A stretch of 9,564 nt of DNA from DAIMZM01 sp036733985 (lineage in GTDB: Bacteria; Bacillota; Dehalobacteriia; UBA4068), in NCBI GenBank assembly GCA_036733985.1, contig DAIMZM010000091.1, positions 1 through 9,564 on the forward strand. The letters are read 5' to 3'. Both the position numbers and the translations under genes were made by a program. The stretch's first letter is position 1. Each line of letters begins with the position of its first letter. This document shows positions 1 through 5,984 of this stretch, in pieces. The notes below the pieces were generated by a model. It did not search any database. It saw nothing but the letters and a program-made list of their open reading frames with translations, and was not told where the DNA came from.

Positions 1-637
1 TTTGGAAGCCCGCTTTCATCAAGGCGGTGACGCCGCCGCAGAGCACGCACTGTTCGCTGAAGAGGTCGGTTTCCGTCTCTTCCTTGAAGGTGGTTTCCAG
101 CACCCCGGCCCTGGCGCCGCCGATACCCCAGGCATAAGCCAGGGCCAAAGCCTGGGCCTGGCCGTTCGCATCCTGTTCCACGGCGATCAGGCAAGGCACG
201 CCTTTGCCCTCCTGATACTGGCTGCGCACCGTATGGCCCGGGCCTTTAGGGGCGATCATGATCACATTCACATCCGCCGGGGGCACGATTTGCCGATAAT
301 GGATATTGAAGCCATGGGCGAAGCCCAATGTCATGCCGCTTTTTAAGTAAGGGGCCACCTTATCCCGGTAGAGCGCTGCCATCTTCTCGTCGTTGACCAG
401 CAGCATCACGATATCGGCCCGTTGCACCGCGTCCTCGGTGTTCAACACCTGAAAGCCGTCCTCCCGGGCCAGTTCCGCGCTTTGAGACCCCTGGTACAGC
501 CCCACCGCCACCTGGACGCCGCTGTCCCGGAGATTCTGGGCATGGGCATGGCCCTGGCTGCCGTAGCCGATCACGGCAACGGTTTTGTCCCGCAATAAGG
601 TGCTGTCGCAATGCTCTTCATAATACATTTTAGCCAT
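1..637 (-). CDS. ilvC: Ketol-acid reductoisomerase, 5' part (runs off window start)
   Basis: Converts 2-acetolactate or 2-aceto-2-hydroxybutyrate to the dihydroxy acid using NAD(P)H and Mg2+, the second step of valine/isoleucine synthesis, in the cytoplasm. The visible 212 residues begin MAKMYYEEHCD. The Rossmann motif GYGSQGHAHAQN lies at about residues 24-35, and the catalytic-histidine segment GFAHGFNIHY at 105-114. APKGPGH is at 129-135, and the metal-binding segment ETDLFSEQ at 189-196 has Asp191 and Glu195. The cofactor loop reads VGLYQGSQS (45-53), with Tyr where many NADPH enzymes have Arg. The start at 637 follows GGGAGGAAC by a few bases. The gene begins 18 bases after ilvN stops, so it is translated from the same ilv transcript. 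Only about 60-65% of a usual-length protein is present; the C-terminal helical domain lies outside the window. Identification is very secure. Confidence 0.97.
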   Translation of the reverse strand, partial: MAKMYYEEHCDSTLLRDKTVAVIGYGSQGHAHAQNLRDSGVQVAVGLYQGSQSAELAREDGFQVLNTEDAVQRADIVMLLVNDEKMAALYRDKVAPYLKSGMTLGFAHGFNIHYRQIVPPADVNVIMIAPKGPGHTVRSQYQEGKGVPCLIAVEQDANGQAQALALAYAWGIGGARAGVLETTFKEETETDLFSEQCVLCGGVTALMKAGFQ

Positions 638-655
638 TTTTGTTCCTCCCAGGTT

Positions 656-1168
656 TTATTTAAATGTTTCGATGCTCAAAACTTTTTCCGTGCCCTTGGA
701 CAGGGACAGGCTGCCGGAGCGGCACAGTTCCAGGATGCCGAAGGGCAGGCATCTGTTGATGAATTCCTGTATCCTTTCGGTGCTGCCGGTCAGATCGGCG
801 GTGAGGAAATGCTCGCCCAAATCCACGATCTTGCCGCCATAGTCGTTGATCAGGGCGGCCAGCTCCGTATTGCCGCCGCCATTGGTTCGCATCTTGATCA
901 TCAGATGCTCCACCGACAGGGCTTCCGCTTCCGGCAGCAGCATGGCCAGCTTGACGTCCTGCAGCTTGTTCAGCTGCTTTACCGTCTGGCTCCGGATATA
1001 GTCGTCGCCGGTGGAGACGATGGTCATCCGGGAGAAGCGGGGATCCTCGGTTTCGCCCACGGTCAGGCTGTCGATATTATAGCAGCGTTTGCCGTAGAGC
1101 CCGGCGATGCGGTTCAGCACGCCGTGATGGTTCTCCACGATCAGCCCCACTGTAAACCGTTCACTCAT
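656..1168 (-). CDS. ilvN: Acetolactate synthase small (regulatory) subunit
   Basis: Regulatory subunit of acetohydroxyacid synthase; in this family it raises the activity of the catalytic subunit and carries valine feedback inhibition. The protein is 170 residues, the usual length for the long (IlvH-like) form. The N-terminal ACT domain spans about 5-80, with the family pattern ENHHGVLNRIAGLYGKR and then YNIDSLTVGETED. The C-terminal ACT-like domain (about 85-160) includes VDLGEHFLTADLTGS. The ATG at 1168 has AGGAGG upstream and lies 12 bases after the ilvB stop, so the two subunits are made from one message in fixed order. It could equally be called ilvH; ilvN is used because it is cotranscribed with ilvB. 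Confidence 0.95.
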   Translation of the reverse strand: MSERFTVGLIVENHHGVLNRIAGLYGKRCYNIDSLTVGETEDPRFSRMTIVSTGDDYIRSQTVKQLNKLQDVKLAMLLPEAEALSVEHLMIKMRTNGGGNTELAALINDYGGKIVDLGEHFLTADLTGSTERIQEFINRCLPFGILELCRSGSLSLSKGTEKVLSIETFK

Positions 1169-1180
1169 TTTTCTCGCCTC

Positions 1181-2842
1181 CTATTTCAACCTGATATCCT
1201 TCATGGAGCCGCCGGGGGGGATCATGGGGAAGACCTTTTCATCCTGGCTGATGCGGCAGTCCAGGACCAGGGGCCCGTCTGCCGGGAACCCCTCCTGGAA
1301 AGCCGCCCGGAGCTCAGCCAGGCAGCGGATCCGGCGGCCTCTGGCGCCGAAGGCTTCCGCCACCTTGACGAAATCGGTCTTTCTTTCCAGGGTGGTGGCG
1401 GAATAATGCCCGTCGTAGAACATGCCCTGCCATTGCCGCACCATGCCCAGGGCGCCGTTGTTCAGCAGCACGATCAGCAGGGGCAGCTTTTGGCTGACCG
1501 CGGTGGCCAGCTCCGTCAGGTTCATACCGAAGCTGCCGTCGCCGGTAAACAATACCGTCCGCCTGCGGCCGGCGGCGATGCAGCCGCCGATGGCCGCCCC
1601 CAGGCCAAAGCCCATGGCGCCCAGGCCGCCGGAAGTCAGCAGGGTACGGGGCTGCTCAAAGCCGTAATGCTGCATCACCCACATTTGATGCTGGCCCACG
1701 TCGGTGGCGACCGGCGTCTCCGGCGGCAGCTGCCCGGCAATGGCCCGGATGATATTCCCGGGGGAGAAGGCTTCCCCGTCTTCCCGCTGCCGGTCCTCTT
1801 GCTGATAGCCCAGGGCCAGCTTTTGCCATTCCCCGTTCATCCCGTTCATCCCCGGCGGCAGTTCCGCCAGCAGCTGGCGGAGGATGGTCTTGGCGTCGCC
1901 GCAGAGTTCGATCAGGGAATGCACGTTTTTGCCCAGCTCCGCTTCGTCCACATCGATATGTATGACCTGCCGGTTTCTGGTGTATTCTTGGATATCGCCG
2001 GTGGCCCGGTCGCTGAAGCGGCTGCCCACGGCGATGATCAGATCCGCCTGGGCCTGGGCCTGATTGGCCCCGTAATGGCCGTGCATGCCGCACATGCCCA
2101 GATTCAGTTCATAGGAGGCGGGGACGGCGGTCAGGCCCATCATGCTCAGGCCGATTGGCGCGCCTAAGCGCTCTGACAGAGCCAGCACTTCCGTTTCCGC
2201 CCGGGAAGCCAGGACGCCGCCGCCGCAATAGATGAAAGGCCGCTTGCTGCCGGCGATCACCTGCCGGGCTTCCCTCAGATCCGGCACGGTAAAGCAGGGC
2301 TTAGGCAAGACGGGCTCCCGGCCCAGGTATTCGCAGCAATCCCGCTGCACGGATTTGGGGATATCGATCAGCACCGGGCCTTTCCGGCCGGCGGCGGCGA
2401 TCTCAAAAGCCGAACGCAGCACGGTTTCCAGCTCCCGCACATCCCGGAGGATGTAGCTATGCTTGACCACCGGCTGGGTGATGCCGACGATATCCACTTC
2501 CTGGAAGCTGTCCCGTCCCAGCAGGGCCAGGGTCACATTGCCGGTGATGGCCACCAGGGGCACGGAATCCAGATAGGCGTTGGCAATACCGGTCACCAGA
2601 TTGGTGGCGCCGGGGCCGCTGGTGGCGATCACCACGCCGGTTTTGCCGGAGATCCGGGCATAACCGTCGGCGGCATGGGCCGCGCCCTGCTCATGGGCGG
2701 AAAGCACATGAGTGATCCGGTCACGGTATTGATACAGCTGCTCATAAATATCCAATACGGCGCCGCCCGGATAGCCGAATACTGTTTCTACCTGGTGACG
2801 GATCAATTCCTCGATCACTATTTGCGCGCCGTTTAACAGCAT
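1181..2842 (-). CDS. ilvB: Acetolactate synthase large (catalytic) subunit
   Basis: Catalytic subunit of acetohydroxyacid synthase, a ThDP/FAD/Mg2+ enzyme that condenses pyruvate with pyruvate or 2-ketobutyrate at the entry of valine, leucine and isoleucine synthesis. It is 553 residues, normal for the family. Visible features in order: FGYPGGAVLDIYEQL (22-36), catalytic Glu51 in SAHEQGAAHAADGYAR, the central FAD-contacting domain with GSRFSDRATGD (273-283), the ThDP/Mg motif GDGSFGMN (434-441) ending at NN (461-462), and WQGMFYDGHYSAT (471-483). The ATG at 2842 follows AAGGAG at a 9-base spacing. Expression should depend on the attenuator just upstream (2879-3043). Two details stand out. Residue 104 is Thr (GNVT) where the common motif has Pro. 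Residues 331-336 are a GMNGMN repeat encoded by a 9-bp tandem duplication in a linker. Confidence 0.97.
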   Translation of the reverse strand: MLLNGAQIVIEELIRHQVETVFGYPGGAVLDIYEQLYQYRDRITHVLSAHEQGAAHAADGYARISGKTGVVIATSGPGATNLVTGIANAYLDSVPLVAITGNVTLALLGRDSFQEVDIVGITQPVVKHSYILRDVRELETVLRSAFEIAAAGRKGPVLIDIPKSVQRDCCEYLGREPVLPKPCFTVPDLREARQVIAGSKRPFIYCGGGVLASRAETEVLALSERLGAPIGLSMMGLTAVPASYELNLGMCGMHGHYGANQAQAQADLIIAVGSRFSDRATGDIQEYTRNRQVIHIDVDEAELGKNVHSLIELCGDAKTILRQLLAELPPGMNGMNGEWQKLALGYQQEDRQREDGEAFSPGNIIRAIAGQLPPETPVATDVGQHQMWVMQHYGFEQPRTLLTSGGLGAMGFGLGAAIGGCIAAGRRRTVLFTGDGSFGMNLTELATAVSQKLPLLIVLLNNGALGMVRQWQGMFYDGHYSATTLERKTDFVKVAEAFGARGRRIRCLAELRAAFQEGFPADGPLVLDCRISQDEKVFPMIPPGGSMKDIRLK

Positions 2843-2878
2843 TTGCTTTCGCTCCTTTCCCTTCTGTCCTGGTTCTGG

Positions 2879-2918
2879 AAAAAAATAAGGCCTTACAGCG
2901 TTTTGCTGTAAGGCCTTA
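2879..2918 (-). terminator. Intrinsic terminator of the ilvBNC attenuator
   Basis: Read on the minus strand, a perfect 14-bp stem (2905-2918 pairs with 2886-2899, arm GCTGTAAGGCCTTA) with loop AAAAC is followed directly by seven T (2885-2879). It lies between the leader ORF stop (2942) and ilvB (2842), so it would stop transcription before the structural genes unless an antiterminator forms. On the plus strand no T run follows, so it is directional. Its core CCTTACAGC/GCTGTAAGG is nearly the same as the first terminator of the leu leader. Confidence 0.93.
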
Positions 2919-2941
2919 AAGAGTGTGTTTATACCGACCCT

Positions 2942-3043
2942 TTAGCTACCCCCGCCAGCGCAACGCCGATAAGCATTATCGCTAATAATGACGATAATGC
3001 TAATGACGACCACGATTACGCTGGCAAATAGGGATGTGAGCAT
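2942..3043 (-). CDS. ilvB leader peptide (Val/Ile attenuator)
   Basis: A 33-codon ORF starting ATG at 3043 after GGAGG (3048-3052, 4-base spacing) and ending TAA at 2942. It begins MLTSLFAS. Codons 9-20 read VIVVVISIIVII, that is 11 valine or isoleucine codons of 12. The rest reads SDNAYRRCAGGGS. The ORF starts about 37 bases from the expected transcription start and stops 23 bases before the terminator stem, the arrangement of a ribosome-mediated attenuator leader. Shortage of charged tRNA-Val or tRNA-Ile would stall the ribosome in this run and favour read-through into ilvB. A small membrane protein is an alternative, but the position between promoter and terminator argues for a regulatory role. 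Leu occurs only at codons 2 and 5, outside the run. Confidence 0.88.
   Translation of the reverse strand: MLTSLFASVIVVVISIIVIISDNAYRRCAGGGS
2949..3025 (-). promoter_or_regulatory. Alternative RNA pairings of the ilv attenuator
   Basis: Inverted repeats inside the leader ORF can pair in competing ways. Segment 1, GCCAGCG at 3019-3025 (codons 7-9, at the edge of the Val/Ile run), is perfectly complementary to CGCTGGC at 2954-2960 in segment 2. An inner hairpin pairs AGCATTATCG (2992-3001) with CGATAATGCT (2972-2981), 10 bp. Segment 2 can instead pair with the terminator's first arm and loop: GCGTT (2962-2966) with AACGC (2898-2902), and GCTG (2956-2959) with CAGC (2905-2908), separated by a 2x2 internal loop. 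A ribosome stalled at codons 9-20 would mask segment 1 and free segment 2 to act as antiterminator. A ribosome at the stop codon would cover much of segment 2 and leave the terminator. The pairings were found by eye, with no energy calculation. Confidence 0.65.
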
Positions 3044-3086
3044 ATTGCCTCCGGGCTTAATCCGCGCTGCGGATATGTTGGCATAA

Positions 3087-3116
3087 ATATTACAGCAAAC
3101 AAAGCCTGTCTGTCAA
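3087..3116 (-). promoter_or_regulatory. Promoter of the ilvBNC unit
   Basis: On the minus strand, a perfect -35 TTGACA (3111-3116), an 18-base spacer and a -10-like TAATAT (3087-3092, 4 of 6 consensus). Transcription would start near 3080, about 37 bases before the leader ORF. An A7-C-T7 tract (3122-3136) lies just upstream, where a UP element would sit. The match is by inspection only, but the position is exactly what the attenuator needs. Confidence 0.7.
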
Positions 3117-3121
3117 GAGTC

Positions 3122-3136
3122 AAAAAAAGTTTTTTT
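3122..3136 (-). other. A7-C-T7 tract upstream of the ilv promoter
   Basis: Seven A, one C and seven T (minus strand) in the short gap between the leuB stop (3141) and the ilv -35 box. It has no GC-rich stem, so it is not a convincing terminator for leuB. Its place 6-20 bases upstream of the -35 suggests a UP-element-like or bent-DNA contribution to promoter strength. Without a leuB terminator, leu transcripts may run on into the ilv attenuator. Confidence 0.45.
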
Positions 3137-3140
3137 CAGG

Positions 3141-4217
3141 TCAAGGGCGGAGGCGTTTCAAGACCTGGGCCGTCATTTCCCCGGTGGAGATTGCCTTAAC
3201 CCCTGGCTCCGCCAGATCCGCCGTACGGAAACCGCTGGCCAAAGCCGCTTCCACCGCTTGCTCCAGGCAGGCCGCTTCTTCTCCCAGGCCCAGGGAATGG
3301 CGGAGCAGCAAGGCGGCGGAGAGGATGGCCGCCAGGGGATTGGCCAGATTCCGGCCGGCCAGATCCGGGGCGGAGCCGTGGATGGGTTCATAAAGCCCCC
3401 GGGAATCTCCGCCCAGGGAAGCCGAGGGCAGCAAACCGATGGAGCCGGTGAGGGCGGAAGCCTCGTCGGAGAGGATATCGCCGAACAGATTGCCGGTGAC
3501 GATCACATCAAACTGGGCCGGATCCCGGATCAGCTGCATGGCGGCGTTATCCACATACAGATCCTGGCAAGCCACTTCCGGATAGCTCTCCGCCAGGCTG
3601 TGCATGATCTCCCGCCACAGCCTGGAGCTTTCCAGCACATTGGCCTTATCCACGCTGACCAGGCTTTTCCCCCGCGTCATCGCCAGCTCAAAAGCCCGGC
3701 GGCCGATGCGCTCAATTTCCGGCGCGGAATAGCGCTCCGTGTCGTAGGCCTCTGCCCCCTCCGCCGTGCTTCTTCTGCCGCTGTCCCCATAGTAGATACC
3801 GCCGGTCAGTTCCCGGACGATCACCAGATCCACGCCGCGGGCGGCCAAATCCGGCCTAAGAGGCGACCTGGGGGCCAGGCTGGGATATAAGCGGGCCGGG
3901 CGCAGATTGGCGTACAGGCCCAAGGTTTGCCTGAGCCCAAGAATGGCCTGCTCCGGGCGATGGGGGCCGGGGAGATGATCCCACTTCGGCCCGCCCACCG
4001 CGCCCAGGAGCACCGCCTCGCTGTCCCGGCAGATGTTCAAAGTCTCCTGGGGCAGGGGCTGGCCTACCGCGTCAATGGCAGCGCCGCCGGCCAGGGCTTC
4101 CCGAAAAATAAAGCTGTGGCCAAAGGCTTGGCCGATGGCTTCCAGGCTTGAGGCGGCGGCAGCCGCCACCTCCGGTCCGATGCCGTCCCCTTTGATCAAA
4201 GCGATCTTGGCTTTCAT
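3141..4217 (-). CDS. leuB: 3-isopropylmalate dehydrogenase
   Basis: Oxidises and decarboxylates 3-isopropylmalate to 2-ketoisocaproate with NAD+ and a divalent metal, the last leucine-specific step before transamination. The protein is 358 residues, normal length. It begins MKAKIALIKGDGIGPE. Substrate-binding segment LRQTLGLYANLRPA is at 95-108, with Arg96 and Arg106. VRELTGGIYYG is at 134-144, with Arg135 and Tyr142. Lys191 is in VDKANVLES, metal-binding Asp247 and Asp251 in GDILSDEAS, and the NAD-binding loop HGSAPDLAGRNLANP at 280-294. The ATG at 4217 overlaps the leuD stop as ATGA (4214-4217), with GGGGGAGG ahead at 7 bases, which fixes the start. The frame stays open upstream to 4610, but that stretch is a shadow of leuD. 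Confidence 0.97.
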   Translation of the reverse strand: MKAKIALIKGDGIGPEVAAAAASSLEAIGQAFGHSFIFREALAGGAAIDAVGQPLPQETLNICRDSEAVLLGAVGGPKWDHLPGPHRPEQAILGLRQTLGLYANLRPARLYPSLAPRSPLRPDLAARGVDLVIVRELTGGIYYGDSGRRSTAEGAEAYDTERYSAPEIERIGRRAFELAMTRGKSLVSVDKANVLESSRLWREIMHSLAESYPEVACQDLYVDNAAMQLIRDPAQFDVIVTGNLFGDILSDEASALTGSIGLLPSASLGGDSRGLYEPIHGSAPDLAGRNLANPLAAILSAALLLRHSLGLGEEAACLEQAVEAALASGFRTADLAEPGVKAISTGEMTAQVLKRLRP

Positions 4218-4717
4218 GGCTGCGCCTCCCCCAGGCCCTGCCGGGCCGCCGGCAGCAGGCCGCCCCAGCGGATGATCTCCTGTAAAAACGGGGGAAAGGG
4301 GAAGGCGCGGTAGCGCCGGCCCTGGGTGATATTGACCACATCCCCGGCGGCGAAATCGATTTCCAGCACATCCCCGTTTTCGCAACTCTCCGCCGCCTCC
4401 GGGCATTCCAGGATGGGCAGGCCGATATTGATGGCGTTCCGGTAAAAAATGCGGGCAAAATCTTTGGCCACCACACAGGCTACGCCCTGGGCTTTGATGG
4501 CCAGGGGCGCATGCTCCCGGGAGGAGCCGCAGCCGAAATTCAGCCCCCCTACCAGGATGCTGCCGGGACAGGCCTGCCGGGCAAAAGCCGGATCCAGATC
4601 TTCCAGGCAATGGGCGGCCAGTTCCGCCGGGTCAGAGGTGTTCAGGTAGCGGGCGGGGATGATCACGTCCGTATCGATATTATCCCCGTATTTCCAGGCT
4701 GTTCCTTGGATCCTCAT
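4214..4717 (-). CDS. leuD: 3-isopropylmalate dehydratase small subunit
   Basis: Small subunit of isopropylmalate isomerase; with LeuC it converts 2-isopropylmalate to 3-isopropylmalate through an aconitase-type dehydration and rehydration. It is 167 residues, the short bacterial/archaeal type. GDNIDTDVIIPARYLNT is at 11-27; the YLNT loop is in the position that influences substrate choice in this family. The swivel-domain active-site motif FGCGSSREHAP is at 61-71. It starts one base after the leuC stop. Its ribosome binding site AGGAGG (4726-4731) lies within the last codons of leuC, so the two subunits are probably translationally coupled. It overlaps leuB by 4 bases. Confidence 0.96.
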   Translation of the reverse strand: MRIQGTAWKYGDNIDTDVIIPARYLNTSDPAELAAHCLEDLDPAFARQACPGSILVGGLNFGCGSSREHAPLAIKAQGVACVVAKDFARIFYRNAINIGLPILECPEAAESCENGDVLEIDFAAGDVVNITQGRRYRAFPFPPFLQEIIRWGGLLPAARQGLGEAQP

Positions 4718-4718
4718 T

Positions 4719-5984
4719 TTAAAAACCTCCTAAGCTGTCCGGGCCGACGATTTTGCCTGCCACGGCGCTGGCCGCTGCCACAGCAGGGCCGGCCAAATAG
4801 ATCTCGCTTTCCGGATGGCCCATACGGCCCACAAAATTCCGGTTGGTAGTGGCCAGGGCCCGTTCGCCCTTGGCCAGCACCCCCATATGCCCGCCCAGGC
4901 AGGGGCCGCAGGTGGGGGTGGAAACCGCGCAGCCGGCCTGGATAAAAGCGGCGATATAGCCTTTCTCCAGTGCTTGCAGATAAATTTTCTGGGTAGCCGG
5001 GATAATGATCACCCGGCAGTCCCTGCTGACTTTACGCCCCTGCAAAACCTCTGCCGCGATGCGGAGATCTTCCAGCCGGCCATTGGTGCAGGAGCCGATC
5101 ACCACCTGGTCGATGGGAATATCCCCGGCTTCGTCCACCGGCCGGACATTATCCGGCCGGTGGGGGAAAGCCACGGTAGGGCGGATGTCCGCCAGGTCGA
5201 TCTCATAAGTGGCTTCATAGACAGCGTCCCCGTCGGCGCTGTAAGGGGCGCTCCGGCCCCGGGTCTGCTCTTCATAAGCCAGGGTTTGCTGATCAACGGC
5301 AAAAATGCCGTTTTTCGCCCCAGCCTCGATAGCCATATTGGCGATGGTGAAGCGGTCTTCCAGGGAGAGATGGGCCAATCCCTGGCCGCTGAATTCCATG
5401 GACTTATATTGGGCGCCGCTGACGCCGATGCTGCCGATGATCTGGAGGATGATATCCTTGCCCCCCACCCATGGCCTGGGTTTATTGCGCAGGAGGAAGC
5501 GGAGGGCGGCGGGAACCCGCAGCCACACTTTGCCAAAGGCCATGGCAAAGGCCAGATCCGTGGAGCCCACGCCGGTGGAAAAAGCCCCCAGGGCCCCATA
5601 GGTGCAGGTATGGGAATCCGCGCCGATCACCAAATCGCCGCTGCCCACCAGCCCCTGCTCGGGCAGGAGGGCATGCTCCACGCCCATTTCCCCCACATCG
5701 TAAAAATGGCTGATCCCCTGAGCCCGGGCAAACCGGCGCACTTCCTGGCAATTCCCGGCTGCCTTGATATCCTTGTTCGGGGTAAAGTGATCCATGACCA
5801 GGGCCACCTTTTCCTTGTCAAAGACCCGGTTCAAGCCGTATTTTTCCATCTGCCGGATGGCCAGGGGCGCGGTAATATCATTGCCCAGCGCCAGGTCCAC
5901 GGCAGCCATCACGATTTCGCCAGGCTGAACCTGATCCCGGCCGCAATGGGCGGCCAGGATCTTTTGCGTCATGGTCATGCCCAT
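4719..5984 (-). CDS. leuC: 3-isopropylmalate dehydratase large subunit
   Basis: Large [4Fe-4S] subunit of isopropylmalate isomerase, partner of LeuD. It is 421 residues, the compact bacterial/archaeal form rather than the roughly 465-residue enterobacterial form. The three cluster cysteines are Cys299 in GSCTNGRLEDL and Cys359 and Cys362 in TPTCGPCLGGHMG. GADSHTCTYGALGAFSTGVGS is at 121-141, and NRNFVGRMGH, typical of the aconitase superfamily, at 381-390. The protein begins MGMTMTQK, so ATGs at 5984, 5978 and 5972 compete. GGAAGGAG lies 8 bases before 5984, and family members often begin MGMTMT, so 5984 is chosen; 5978 would make a clean ATGA overlap with the leuA stop. With the chosen start, leuA and leuC overlap by 10 bases. 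Confidence 0.96.
   Translation of the reverse strand: MGMTMTQKILAAHCGRDQVQPGEIVMAAVDLALGNDITAPLAIRQMEKYGLNRVFDKEKVALVMDHFTPNKDIKAAGNCQEVRRFARAQGISHFYDVGEMGVEHALLPEQGLVGSGDLVIGADSHTCTYGALGAFSTGVGSTDLAFAMAFGKVWLRVPAALRFLLRNKPRPWVGGKDIILQIIGSIGVSGAQYKSMEFSGQGLAHLSLEDRFTIANMAIEAGAKNGIFAVDQQTLAYEEQTRGRSAPYSADGDAVYEATYEIDLADIRPTVAFPHRPDNVRPVDEAGDIPIDQVVIGSCTNGRLEDLRIAAEVLQGRKVSRDCRVIIIPATQKIYLQALEKGYIAAFIQAGCAVSTPTCGPCLGGHMGVLAKGERALATTNRNFVGRMGHPESEIYLAGPAVAAASAVAGKIVGPDSLGGF

Noticed and set aside
1832..1849. 9-bp tandem duplication in ilvB (GMNGMN)
   Set aside because: It is in frame, in a variable linker between domains, and does not affect any motif; a minor slippage event and not a functional feature.
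611..2167. Open frame of 518 codons on the plus strand
   Set aside because: It runs antisense across ilvN and ilvB, whose proteins are unmistakable. The long frame is a by-product of GC-rich codon third positions, and its translation has no recognisable domain.
3122..3136. leuB terminator at the A7-C-T7 tract
   Set aside because: The A/T arms would leave almost no loop and contain no G-C pair, so it is not a credible intrinsic terminator.
4218..4610. Upstream extension of leuB by 131 codons
   Set aside because: This stretch is leuD in another frame. The leuB family N-terminus MKAKIALIKGDGIGPE begins at 4217 with a good ribosome binding site.
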